In this document: one piece after another, positions 1 to 7,727 of the stretch | Layout of the letters: every line of letters starts with the position of its first letter | How positions within the stretch are numbered: position 1 is the first letter of the stretch | Assembly: GCA_013821525.1 (NCBI GenBank) | Contig: JACDGR010000027.1 | Span: forward strand, 1 to 16,521 | From: Actinomycetota bacterium | GTDB taxonomy: Bacteria; Actinomycetota; Thermoleophilia; Gaiellales; Gaiellaceae | Length of the DNA stretch: 16,521 nt | Direction: 5' to 3' | Position numbers and translations under genes: made by a program | The notes under the pieces: model-generated | What the model was told of the DNA's origin: nothing | Database searches by the model: none | The model's input: only the letters and a program-made list of their open reading frames with translations

Positions 1-2
1 AT

Positions 3-464
3 TTCGTAAAGATGGTCCACAACGGGATCGAGTACGGCGTGATGGCCGCCTACGCGGAGGGTCTGAACATCCTCAAGAACGCGAACGCCGGCACCGTCGC
101 GCGCGAGACCGACGCGGAGACGGCGCCGCTCGAGCACCCCGAGTACTACCAGTACGAGCTCGACATCGCCTCGGTGGCCGAGGTCTGGCGGCGCGGCAGC
201 GTGATCGCCTCCTGGCTGCTCGACCTGACCGCCCAAGCACTCCACGAGTCGCCCGACCTGCACGAATACTCCGGTCGCGTCTCCGACTCCGGCGAGGGCC
301 GCTGGACGGCGATCGCCGCGATCGAAGAGAGCGTCCCGGCGCCGGTGCTCTTGACCGCGCTCGCCTCGCGCTTTGGCTCCCGCGGCCTCGACCTCTTCGC
401 CGACCAGACACTCTCGGCGATGCGCAAGCAGTTCGGCGGCCACGCCGAGAAACCGGCCGGATGA
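3..464 (+). CDS. gnd: 6-phosphogluconate dehydrogenase, decarboxylating (C-terminal part; 5' end outside window)
   Basis: Oxidises 6-phosphogluconate to ribulose 5-phosphate and CO2 with reduction of NAD(P)+, the third step of the oxidative pentose phosphate pathway, in the cytosol. The frame is open to the window edge and begins FVKMVHNGIEYGVM, the conserved substrate-binding and catalytic stretch of the all-helical C-terminal domain (catalytic Lys, then His-Asn). The ATG at 12 lies inside this motif, so it is not the start; the N-terminal NADP-binding domain lies upstream of the window. The end LFADQTLSAMRKQFGGH is typical of the short (about 300-residue) bacterial Gnd subfamily rather than the 470-residue form. 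Its stop shares ATGA with the next gene, so the two are probably translationally coupled, in one operon with zwf. The family is certain; cofactor preference cannot be read from this part. Confidence 0.95.
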   Translation, partial: FVKMVHNGIEYGVMAAYAEGLNILKNANAGTVARETDAETAPLEHPEYYQYELDIASVAEVWRRGSVIASWLLDLTAQALHESPDLHEYSGRVSDSGEGRWTAIAAIEESVPAPVLLTALASRFGSRGLDLFADQTLSAMRKQFGGHAEKPAG

Positions 465-1135
465 GCCGCACGATCGTCGTGATTCTGTTCGACATCGACG
501 GGACGCTGATCATCAGCGGCGGCGCAGGCGCCGCCTCCTGGCGGCTCGCCTTCGACGAGCTGTACGGGATCCCGGCGGATATCGGCGAGTTCACCGATAC
601 CGGCATGACCGACCCCGACGTCGGCCGCCTGACCTTCGAAGCGGTGCTGCACCGCGAACCGGAAGGCGACGAGTTCGCGAAGCTGCTCGAACGGCGGCTG
701 CACTACCTGCACAGAACCGCCGCCGACTCGAAGGACTACCGGGTGCTACCAGGCGTCGAGGAGCTGCTGCCGAAGCTGCTTCACGACGGCTACTTGCTCG
801 GGATCGTGACCGGCAACCTGGAGGCCGCCGCCCACATCAAGCTGTACCGCTCCGGGCTGAACCGCTACTTCTCGTTCGGCGGCTACGGCTCCGACTCCAC
901 CGACCGGGTCGAGCTGACCCGGATCGCGCTCGAGCGCGGCGCGCTCGTCTACGGCGCGCCCTTGCCGCCCGAGCAGGCGATCGTAGTCGGCGACACGCCC
1001 CACGACGTCGAGGGCGCCCACGGAGCTGACCTGAAGTGCGTCGGCGTCGCCAGCCACAACTTCACCGCCGATCAGCTCCGCGAGGGAGGCGCCGACTGGG
1101 TGATCAACTCGCTCACCGAAGGTCTGCCGCTGTGA
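461..1135 (+). CDS. HAD-superfamily hydrolase, phosphoglycolate-phosphatase-like
   Basis: A 224-residue cytosolic phosphatase of the HAD subfamily I type. Visible motifs: motif I DIDGTL with nucleophile Asp11 and acid/base Asp13; motif II in VTGN (Thr117); motif III Lys127; motif IV GDTPHDV with Mg-binding Asp178. The helical cap sits between motif I and motif II, as in Gph/PGP-type enzymes. The start ATG overlaps the gnd stop (ATGA), and its own stop overlaps the next start (GTGA). The substrate is probably a small phosphosugar or phosphoglycolate; position between gnd and an aldolase-like gene suggests a pentose-phosphate or phospho-sugar-acid by-product, but that is inference. HAD membership is certain, specificity is not. 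Confidence 0.85.
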   Translation: MSRTIVVILFDIDGTLIISGGAGAASWRLAFDELYGIPADIGEFTDTGMTDPDVGRLTFEAVLHREPEGDEFAKLLERRLHYLHRTAADSKDYRVLPGVEELLPKLLHDGYLLGIVTGNLEAAAHIKLYRSGLNRYFSFGGYGSDSTDRVELTRIALERGALVYGAPLPPEQAIVVGDTPHDVEGAHGADLKCVGVASHNFTADQLREGGADWVINSLTEGLPL

Positions 1136-2058
1136 GCGAGGAGAACGGCCGGCGCTTCTACATGCTCTCGTTCGACCACCGAGGATCGTTCGAGAAGGAA
1201 CTCCTCCGCCTGGCTGGCAAGCCGAACGCGGCCGAGCGCGCGCGGATCGGCGCGCTCAAGGCCCTGATCTATGCAGGCTTCGAGCAGGCGGTCGCCGCCG
1301 GCGCGCCGAAGGAGGCCTGCGGCCTGCTGGTCGACGAGGAGTTCGGCGCCGCGATCGCGCGTTCGGCCCGCGCAGCCGGCTACGCGCTGGCGATGCCGGT
1401 CGAACAAACCGGACAGCAGGAGTTCAAGTTCGAGTACGGCGACGCGTTCAGCGCACACATCGAGGCCTTCGACCCGACCTACGCGAAAGTGCTCGTCCGC
1501 TACAACCCCGACGGCGACGAACAGCTCAACGCCCGTCAGGCCGCGCGGCTGGCGCGGCTCTCGCGCTGGCTCCGCGAACACGACCGGGAGCTCCTGCTCG
1601 AGCTGCTCGTCCCAGCGACGCAAGCTCAGCTCGCGGACGTCGGCGGCGACCGCGAAGCGTACGATCGCGAGCTGCGGCCGGCCCTGGTCGTACGGACGCT
1701 GGCTGCGCTCCAAGACGCCGGCATCGAGCCGCGTATCTGGAAGGTCGAAGGCCTGGACGAGCGGGCCGACTGCGAGCTGGTCGTCGCCCAGGCGCGCCGC
1801 GACGGTCGCGGCGAGGTCGACTGCGTCGTGCTCGGCCGCGGCGCCAACCCCACCAAGGTTGCCGGCTGGCTGGAGCAGGCCGCCCCGGTGCCGGGCTATA
1901 TCGGCTTCGCGATCGGCCGCACGATCTGGGAGGACGCGCTGCGCAAGCACCTCGCCGGCCAGCTCGACGCCGACGCGACAAGCGAACAGATCGCCCGCAC
2001 CTACCGCGGCATGATCGACGTCTACGCTGCAGCCGCAGCCTCGACACCCACCACATGA
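1132..2058 (+). CDS. DUF2090 protein (IolC C-terminal-domain-like; putative class I aldolase)
   Basis: A 308-residue protein resembling the DUF2090 domain found fused behind IolC-type 5-dehydro-2-deoxygluconokinases, where it is linked to 2-deoxy-5-keto-gluconate 6-phosphate aldolase activity. Diagnostic stretches: MLSFDHRGSFEKELL (about 11-25), LVDEEFGAAIA, YAKVLVRYNPDGDE (Lys is a candidate Schiff-base residue), LLLELLVPATQAQL, IWKVEGLDERADC, VVLGRGA and IGFAIGRTIWEDAL near the end. The pattern resembles a TIM-barrel class I aldolase of the LacD type. I chose the GTG at 1132 because it overlaps the preceding stop as GTGA; an upstream ATG in this frame at 1036 would lie deep inside the HAD gene, and the ATG at 1162 lies inside the conserved first strand. 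No kinase partner is present here. It sits between a HAD phosphatase and zwf. Family call is good; the reaction is inferred. Confidence 0.75.
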   Translation: MSEENGRRFYMLSFDHRGSFEKELLRLAGKPNAAERARIGALKALIYAGFEQAVAAGAPKEACGLLVDEEFGAAIARSARAAGYALAMPVEQTGQQEFKFEYGDAFSAHIEAFDPTYAKVLVRYNPDGDEQLNARQAARLARLSRWLREHDRELLLELLVPATQAQLADVGGDREAYDRELRPALVVRTLAALQDAGIEPRIWKVEGLDERADCELVVAQARRDGRGEVDCVVLGRGANPTKVAGWLEQAAPVPGYIGFAIGRTIWEDALRKHLAGQLDADATSEQIARTYRGMIDVYAAAAASTPTT

Positions 2059-3509
2059 CCACCACCGCAGCGTCGGCTTCGCCGCCGGACGATCAGCTGC
2101 TGATCCTCTTCGGCGCGACCGGCGACCTGGCCAAGCGCAAGCTGCTCCCCGGCCTCTTCCATCTCGCCGTTGCGGGGATGATGCCCGCCCGTTACCGGAT
2201 CGTCGGATCCGGCCGCCCGGAAGGCGCCCCCGACGCAGACGGGTTCCGCTCGCAGGTCCGCACTGCACTCGCCGAGTTCGGCCGCCGCGAGCTCAGCGAC
2301 GAGAACTGGCGGCCGTTTGCTCGCAGTCTCTCCTTCGCGGCCGCCTCCACCGAGCAGCCGCAGTCACTCCTGGACGCGGTCGCGCAGGCCGAGCACGAGC
2401 TTGGTGGCGAAGTTCAGCGGCTGATCTACCTGGCAGTGCCCCCGGACGCGTTCGCGCCGATCGTCGAGCTGCTCGGCGCCTCCGGCCTCAGCGAGCGCGC
2501 CAGGCTGATCATCGAGAAACCCTTCGGGCACGACCTCGCCTCCGCGCGCACGCTCAACAAAACGCTGCACAGCGTGTTCGCCGAAGAGCAGCTCTTCCGG
2601 ATCGACCACTTCCTCGGCAAGGAAGCGGTCCAGAACATCCTCGCCTTCCGCTTCGCCAACGGCCTTTTCGAACCGGTCTGGAACCGCCGACATGTCGACT
2701 ACGTCCAGATCGACGTGCCCGAGCAGTTGACGATCGAGGGCCGCGCCAGCTTCTTCGAGCAAACCGGAACCTTCCGCGACATGGTCGTCACCCATCTGCT
2801 GCACCTGCTCGGCTTCATCGCGATGGAACCGCCCGACCGTCTCGACGCCCGCTCGCTGCGCGACGCAACGGCAAGAGTGTTCGAGGCGATCGAGCCGCTC
2901 GACCCGGGCCGGGCCGCCTTCGGCCAGTACGACGGCTACCGCGCAGAACCCGGCGTGGCGACTGGCTCGAGCGTCGAGACCTTCGCCGCCCTCGAACTGC
3001 ACGTCAACAACAAGCGCTGGGACGGCGTGCCCTTCCAGCTGCGCACCGGCAAGGCACTGGCTGAGAGCCGCCACACCGTCACGCTCGGCTTCAAAGAACC
3101 CGTACGAGCGATGTTCGAACTCGACGAGACAGCGATTGCTGCAGCTCACCCCGACGAGCTGACCTTCGAGCTCTCCGATCCCGGTGCGATCTGGGTCGAC
3201 TTCCTCGCCAAGAAACCCGGCGCCGAGATGAGCCTGGGTGCCGCCTCGCTCACCTTCCGCTACGGCGATTCCTTCGACGTCGCCAACGAGTTGGAAGCCT
3301 ACGAGCGGCTGATCCACGACTGCATGCTCGGCGACCACACCCTGTTCACGCGCGCCGACGGGATCGAACGGCTCTGGGAGATCGCGGCGCCGCTGCTCGA
3401 GCAGCCGCCGACGCCGCTGCCCTACGCGCAGGGATCCTGGGGCCCGGAAGCCATCGACCAGCTCGTCGCCCCCAACCGCTGGCACTTGCCCTACAGCGGT
3501 AGCGGCTAG
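2055..3509 (+). CDS. zwf: Glucose-6-phosphate 1-dehydrogenase
   Basis: Catalyses glucose 6-phosphate + NAD(P)+ to 6-phosphogluconolactone, the entry step of the oxidative pentose phosphate pathway. At 484 residues it has the usual length. The N-terminal Rossmann domain carries LFGATGDLAKRKLLPGL (about 18-34), then EKPFGHD (Lys155) and the signature RIDHFLGKE (His185, Lys189) of the substrate phosphate site. The catalytic base corresponds to His247 in DMVVTHLLHLL; the family more often has MVQNH here, so the neighbouring residues vary but the His is kept. The ATG overlaps the preceding stop as ATGA, and the stop lies two bases before the next ATG. Together with gnd in the same operon it would make NADPH and ribulose 5-phosphate; a lactonase gene is not in the window. 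Confidence 0.97.
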   Translation: MTTTAASASPPDDQLLILFGATGDLAKRKLLPGLFHLAVAGMMPARYRIVGSGRPEGAPDADGFRSQVRTALAEFGRRELSDENWRPFARSLSFAAASTEQPQSLLDAVAQAEHELGGEVQRLIYLAVPPDAFAPIVELLGASGLSERARLIIEKPFGHDLASARTLNKTLHSVFAEEQLFRIDHFLGKEAVQNILAFRFANGLFEPVWNRRHVDYVQIDVPEQLTIEGRASFFEQTGTFRDMVVTHLLHLLGFIAMEPPDRLDARSLRDATARVFEAIEPLDPGRAAFGQYDGYRAEPGVATGSSVETFAALELHVNNKRWDGVPFQLRTGKALAESRHTVTLGFKEPVRAMFELDETAIAAAHPDELTFELSDPGAIWVDFLAKKPGAEMSLGAASLTFRYGDSFDVANELEAYERLIHDCMLGDHTLFTRADGIERLWEIAAPLLEQPPTPLPYAQGSWGPEAIDQLVAPNRWHLPYSGSG

Positions 3510-3511
3510 CG

Positions 3512-5272
3512 ATGGCAGACGAGGTCGACCCGCGCGCCGACAGCAGCGCCCCGAGCGAGGCCGAACTGCAGGACGAGTTCCTGCAGGAGAAGCTGCTCGG
3601 CGAGGAAGGCGCCCATCCGCGGATGCGGCTCACCCGCGTGCACATCCGGCTCGGGCACCGGTTCTTCTCGGTCTGGTGGCTGCTCGCGATCGCAACCGCA
3701 CTCGGAATCGTCCTGGTGGTCGCCGCTAAGCTCTACGCCGCCAGCAGCGCCGGTCGCGGCTTCCTCGCCCGCCACGCCTGCATCCCACTCTCCCCGCCCG
3801 TGCCGGCGGGGATGCCCGCCTTCGTCCGCTGGACGCACCTGCTCACCTTCTTCTTCCTCGTGATCATCGTCCGCTCAGGGCTGCAGGTACTCGCCGACCA
3901 TCCCCGCCTCTACACCAAGGTGCACTGCACGCCCGGCCGGGAATGGCTGCGCTTCCGCGGGCCCGTCCCGACCGACCGCGTCTGGACCGCCAAGCAGGAC
4001 ACGATCACGCTCAGCCCGCTGGTCGGGCTACCGGGCGGCCGGCACACGATCGGGGTCGCGCGCCATTGGCACTTCAACTTCGACATCCTCTTCATCGCCA
4101 CCGGCATCGTCTACACCGCCTTCTTCTTCTCGACGCCGTGGCTGCACCGGCTCGTGCCGACCCACGCCTCGATCGTCCCCGGCGCGGCCTCCTGCGCCGT
4201 CACCTACCTGAGCCTGCATTTTCCGAGCGGCGCGAGCGGCTACTTCCGCTACGACGCGCTGCAGCAGCTCACCTACTTCGCGGTCATCTTCATCCTCGCG
4301 CCGCTCGCGATCCTCACCGGCCTGGCCATGTCCCCGGCACTCGACAACCGCTACCGCTGGTACTCACGGCTGTTCGGGAACCGCCAGATCGCCCGCTCGA
4401 TCCACTTCCTCGTCATGGTCTCCTTCGTCGTCTTCTTCCTCGGCCACATGGCTCTTGTCGCCCTGACCGGCTTCGCGGCCAACCTGAACGACATCACCCT
4501 CGGAACCGACCAGCACAACCTGAACGGATTCGCGCTCTGGTTGCTCGCGATCGCGCTCGTGATCGCCTTCAACGTCTGGGCGGTGCGCTTCTCCTGGACG
4601 CACACCCGCGTCCTGCAACGCATCTCGAACCTCACCGTCGGCCGTCTGATGGACCTGCTCTTCGACCACTCCGCACCCCGCGTCGAATACCGCCGCTCCG
4701 ACATCAGCCCTCACTTCTGGCCCAACCACAACCTGCTTCCCGACAGTCCCGAGTGGCGTGCCCTCGCGGGCGACGACTTCCGCGGCTACCGGCTCAAGGT
4801 GCACGGCCTGGTCGAGAACCCCGTCGAGCTCTCCCTCGAGCAGATCCAGGCGATGCGCAAGCAGACGCAGATCACCATGCACAACTGCATCCAGGGCTGG
4901 TCCGGGATCGCCGAATGGGGCGGCCTGCCCTTCACCGCACTGATCGAGCTCGTGCGCCCCCTACCCGAAGCCGAATGGGTGATGTTCTACTCCTTCGCCG
5001 CCGGCGGCGAAGGAGCCGGCCGCTACTACGACTCCCACTCGATCCACGACCTGCGCCACCCGCAAAGCCTGCTCGCCTACGAGATGAACGACGAACGGCT
5101 GCCGATCCTGCATGGCCGACCCCTACGGCTACGGGTCGAGAACCAGCTCGGCTTCAAGCACGTCAAATGGATCAGCGAGATCGAATTCGTTCACCACTTC
5201 CGCGAACGCTACGCCGGCCAGGGCGGCTACCAAGAAGACCACGAGTTCTTCGGCTACCGCGACGAGATCTGA
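3512..5272 (+). CDS. Membrane fusion protein: cytochrome b-type transmembrane domain plus sulfite-oxidase-fold molybdopterin domain
   Basis: A 586-residue fusion. After a hydrophilic N-terminus (1-50) come about six membrane segments near residues 54-77, 105-127, 188-210, 245-275, 296-322 and 335-357. His109, His185/187, His298 and His312 lie in or beside these segments and could ligate b haems. From about residue 400 a soluble SUOX-fold (YedY/MsrP-like) molybdopterin domain follows; Cys459 in MHNCIQGWSGIAEWGG is the expected Mo ligand, and GFKHVKWI near the end is also typical. No Tat or Sec signal is seen. Positive charges cluster at the N-terminus and after segments 2, 4 and 6, predicting that both ends, including the catalytic domain, face the cytoplasm, unlike periplasmic MsrP. 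It starts two bases after the zwf stop, in the same operon. The substrate is unknown; oxidoreduction coupled to the quinone pool is inference. Confidence 0.85.
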   Translation: MADEVDPRADSSAPSEAELQDEFLQEKLLGEEGAHPRMRLTRVHIRLGHRFFSVWWLLAIATALGIVLVVAAKLYAASSAGRGFLARHACIPLSPPVPAGMPAFVRWTHLLTFFFLVIIVRSGLQVLADHPRLYTKVHCTPGREWLRFRGPVPTDRVWTAKQDTITLSPLVGLPGGRHTIGVARHWHFNFDILFIATGIVYTAFFFSTPWLHRLVPTHASIVPGAASCAVTYLSLHFPSGASGYFRYDALQQLTYFAVIFILAPLAILTGLAMSPALDNRYRWYSRLFGNRQIARSIHFLVMVSFVVFFLGHMALVALTGFAANLNDITLGTDQHNLNGFALWLLAIALVIAFNVWAVRFSWTHTRVLQRISNLTVGRLMDLLFDHSAPRVEYRRSDISPHFWPNHNLLPDSPEWRALAGDDFRGYRLKVHGLVENPVELSLEQIQAMRKQTQITMHNCIQGWSGIAEWGGLPFTALIELVRPLPEAEWVMFYSFAAGGEGAGRYYDSHSIHDLRHPQSLLAYEMNDERLPILHGRPLRLRVENQLGFKHVKWISEIEFVHHFRERYAGQGGYQEDHEFFGYRDEI

Positions 5273-5286
5273 GGGAGTCGATCTGC

Positions 5287-5721
5287 ATGGCGACGCGCGG
5301 AGCGATCGAGCTTTACACCGTCATGATCGACTACGGGCAGCCGCTCGCGCAGCTGATCGCGGCCGGCGACTACGACCACGTCAACCGCCACATCACCGAG
5401 GCCAGCTGGCCCGTGCAGCGAGGCGACCCCGCCCTCCGCGAGCTGACCCTCGTTCACCTGAGTGCTGTCACCTCGACCGACAACCTACTGCACACGCTCG
5501 ACGAGCTCGAGGTGCGCTCCGGAGAGATTGAGGAGCTGCTCGCCTTCGGAGCCGCCTATCCGCAGGCGCAGCGGCAGTCACCGATCGTCGCGGTCGGCGC
5601 GCTCGATCCCTACCATCGCCGTCCGTTTCTCTGGGGCTCGCCCCGCGTGCGCCATCTCGACCTGCGCTTCGACGAGAAGATCTGGAGCGGGAACATCCGC
5701 TTCCTGACCGTCCGCCGCTAG
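5287..5721 (+). CDS. Conserved-looking hypothetical protein, 144 residues, last gene of the block A operon
   Basis: Not recognised as a named family. The ATG at 5287 follows a purine-rich GAGGGAG site (5271-5277) at normal spacing, immediately after the stop of the membrane oxidoreductase; the same frame stays open far upstream but only as a shadow of that gene. The protein is soluble, without signal peptide or membrane segment. It opens with ELYTVMIDYGQPLAQLIAAG, has an alternating charged middle (TLDELEVRSGEIEELLAFG), a stretch AYPQAQRQSPIVAVGALD that looks like a buried beta strand, and ends LDLRFDEKIWSGNIRFLTVRR, compatible with a mixed alpha/beta domain. No catalytic motif is evident. 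Its stop TAG shares the palindrome CTAG with the convergent transketolase gene. Confidence 0.75.
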   Translation: MATRGAIELYTVMIDYGQPLAQLIAAGDYDHVNRHITEASWPVQRGDPALRELTLVHLSAVTSTDNLLHTLDELEVRSGEIEELLAFGAAYPQAQRQSPIVAVGALDPYHRRPFLWGSPRVRHLDLRFDEKIWSGNIRFLTVRR

Positions 5722-7592
5722 CGAAACGGCCACCTGCGCTTTAAGGCGGATGTGGCGCGGGCGGCGACCAGCGTCCGCGCCGCGGCGGCGATCTGCGTAC
5801 GGTCGATCCCGGCCTGGGCGAGCAGCTCGGCCGGCGTTCCCGAGGTCGGCATCACGCGTACGGCGAGCGTGACGATCCGGGGCCGCGCCGCGCTGTCGGC
5901 GAACACCTCGAGCACGGCGTCGCCGATCCCGCCTTCGGGATGGTGATCCTCGATCGTGACGATGACGCCCGTCGCCTCGGCGGCCTCGAACAGGGTTTTT
6001 TCGTCGATCGGCTTGATTGAGTAGAGGTCGATCACGCGAGCCGCTGTTCCGTCCGCGGCCAGCTCGTCGGCGGCGGCGAGCGCCTCGTGCAGCGTGATCC
6101 CGGCAGCGACGAAGGTGATCTCGTCGGCGTCGGAGGAGCGGACGACCTGGGCACCGCCGACCGCGAACTGCTCCTCCGGGCCGTAGAGCACCGGCAACGC
6201 CTCGCGCGTCGTTCGCAAGTAGGAGACCCCCGGCTGATCGACCATTGCCTCGACGAGCTTCGCGGTCTGGTTGGCACAGGATGGGTAGAGGACGGTGCTG
6301 CCGTGCACCGCCCGCAGCGCAGCGATGTCTTCGAGTCCCATCTGCGAAGGGCCGTCCTCGCCGATCGAGACGCCGCAGTGCGAGCCGACCAGGCGGATGT
6401 CGGCACGACTGACCGCCGCCATCCGGATGAAGTCGTACGCGCGCGAGAAAAACGCGGCGAACGTCGCCGCGAACGGCACCCAGCCGCGCACCTGGAAGCC
6501 GACCGCGGTCGCGACCAACTGCTGCTCGGCGATGTACATCTCGAAGTAGCGCTCCGGGTGCGCGTCGGCGAACAGCTCGGTGAAGGTCGAGTTGCCGACC
6601 TCGCCGTCGAGTGCGACGATCCGCCCGTCCGAAGCGCCGAGCGCTGCCAGCGCCTCCCCGAACGCCTCCCTGGTCGCGACCTGCTCGCCGGGCTGCCAGC
6701 TCGCCGCCGGCGCTTCCTCGGTCGCGAACCGATAAGGCTGCGCGTCGCCCGCGGGGGCGCTCGGCCGCACGGTCAGGTCGCGCAGGCCGCCGAGCTCGCG
6801 GATCGCCGCCTCGGGATCGGCGAGCGGCTTGCCGTGAAAGCCGTTGCGGTTCTCGACCGCGCTCACGCCCTTGCCTTTGACCGTGCGCGCGACGATCGCG
6901 ACCGGCTGCCCGTCACCCGCCAGTGCCTGCTCGTAGGCATGGTCGATCTGCTCGAAGTCGTGGCCGTCGATCTCGATCGCGCGCCAGCCGAACGCCTCCG
7001 CCCGTCGCACATAGGTTGCGGTATCCCAGCCGTGCATCGTCTCTCCACGCTGGCCGAGCCGGTTTACGTCGAGGATCGCGATCAGGTTGTCCAGCCCCTC
7101 GTAGCTCGCATGGTCGAAGGCCTCCCAGATCGACCCCTCCGCCAGTTCACTGTCGCCGCAGAGCACCCAGACCCGATAGGGCAGCCGATCCAAGCGCTTG
7201 CCGGCGAGTGCCACCCCGACTGCGCACGGCAGGCCCTGACCGAGCGACCCGGTCGCCACGTCGACCCAGGGAATCTCCGGGGTCGGATGGCCTTCGAGCC
7301 GGCTCCCGAGCTTGCGGAACGACAACAGCTCCTCGTCGGAGATCGCTCCCGCCGCCTTGTACATCGAGTACAGAAGTGGTGAGGCGTGCCCCTTGGAGAA
7401 GATCAGATGGTCGTTCAGCGGCTCCGCCGGCCGGTCGAAGTCGTAGCGCAGGTACTTCTCGAGCAACACTGCCATCAAGTCCGCCGCCGACATCGACGAC
7501 GTCGGATGGCCTGAGCCCGCGGCCGCCGATGCCCGCACCGAATCGACCCGCAACTGCTGACCAAGCTCACGCCACTGCTCATGCCCACTCAA
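5718..7592 (-). CDS. tkt: Transketolase, single-chain animal-type
   Basis: Thiamine-diphosphate enzyme moving two-carbon units between ketose and aldose phosphates in the non-oxidative pentose phosphate pathway. From the TTG at 7592 it is 624 residues. The N-terminal part has SAAAGSGHPTSSMSAADL (His29), FSKGHASPLLYSMY (His69), GSLGQGLPCAVG and the ThDP motif GDSELAEG (146-153) ending at Asn177. The middle domain has the catalytic Glu356 in YIAEQQLVATAVG and GEDGPSQMG (411-419), which matches the animal/archaeal-like form rather than the E. coli form; a C-terminal domain follows. Start choice: TTG 7592 has AAAAGGGAG seven bases upstream and precedes WRELGQQLRVDSVRAS, where the family fold begins. 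ATG 7616 and GTG 7652 are in-frame alternatives adding 8 or 20 residues, with poorer ribosome sites. Confidence 0.93.
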   Translation of the reverse strand: MSGHEQWRELGQQLRVDSVRASAAAGSGHPTSSMSAADLMAVLLEKYLRYDFDRPAEPLNDHLIFSKGHASPLLYSMYKAAGAISDEELLSFRKLGSRLEGHPTPEIPWVDVATGSLGQGLPCAVGVALAGKRLDRLPYRVWVLCGDSELAEGSIWEAFDHASYEGLDNLIAILDVNRLGQRGETMHGWDTATYVRRAEAFGWRAIEIDGHDFEQIDHAYEQALAGDGQPVAIVARTVKGKGVSAVENRNGFHGKPLADPEAAIRELGGLRDLTVRPSAPAGDAQPYRFATEEAPAASWQPGEQVATREAFGEALAALGASDGRIVALDGEVGNSTFTELFADAHPERYFEMYIAEQQLVATAVGFQVRGWVPFAATFAAFFSRAYDFIRMAAVSRADIRLVGSHCGVSIGEDGPSQMGLEDIAALRAVHGSTVLYPSCANQTAKLVEAMVDQPGVSYLRTTREALPVLYGPEEQFAVGGAQVVRSSDADEITFVAAGITLHEALAAADELAADGTAARVIDLYSIKPIDEKTLFEAAEATGVIVTIEDHHPEGGIGDAVLEVFADSAARPRIVTLAVRVMPTSGTPAELLAQAGIDRTQIAAAARTLVAARATSALKRRWPFR

Positions 7593-7727
7593 CGAATCGC
7601 TCCCTTTTAGTCCCATCTCGCGCCCGGGATCCACCTTTACCGTTAGCGTCACCCGGGAGCCGAATTCTTACGCCGGCTCGATCGTCTGGCTGTTTCGACC
7701 GGGAGGATCTGGAAATGCTGGACCGCG
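7593..7727. promoter_or_regulatory. Divergent intergenic region between transketolase and the PMM-like gene
   Basis: Divergently transcribed genes flank this 135-bp stretch, so promoters for both should lie here. On the minus strand TAAGAATTCG (7670 to 7661) is a possible -10 element for transketolase; no clear -35 element is seen. The heptamer CCCGGGA occurs at 7623-7629 and 7652-7658. Assignment rests mainly on gene arrangement. Confidence 0.3.
7600..7608 (-). promoter_or_regulatory. Ribosome binding site deciding the transketolase start
   Basis: On the minus strand this reads AAAAGGGAG, seven bases before TTG 7592. It is the best Shine-Dalgarno match near the 5' end of the transketolase frame and argues for the TTG over ATG 7616 and GTG 7652. 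Confidence 0.5.

Noticed and set aside
73..712. Long minus-strand open frames opposite gnd and the HAD gene
   Set aside because: They are Arg/Ala/Pro-rich products of GC-rich antisense codons, overlap confidently identified genes, and show no domain features.
1072..3485. Long minus-strand frames opposite the DUF2090 and zwf genes
   Set aside because: They mirror the codon positions of real genes on the other strand; high GC makes stops rare, so length alone is not evidence.
3943..5286. N-terminal extension of the 144-residue protein through the membrane oxidoreductase gene
   Set aside because: The extension is an Arg/Pro-rich shadow frame; the real start is ATG 5287 with its own ribosome site.
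6087..7382. 431-codon plus-strand frame inside the transketolase gene
   Set aside because: It lies wholly within a clear transketolase on the other strand and has the low-complexity Arg/Asp/Val composition of an antisense shadow.
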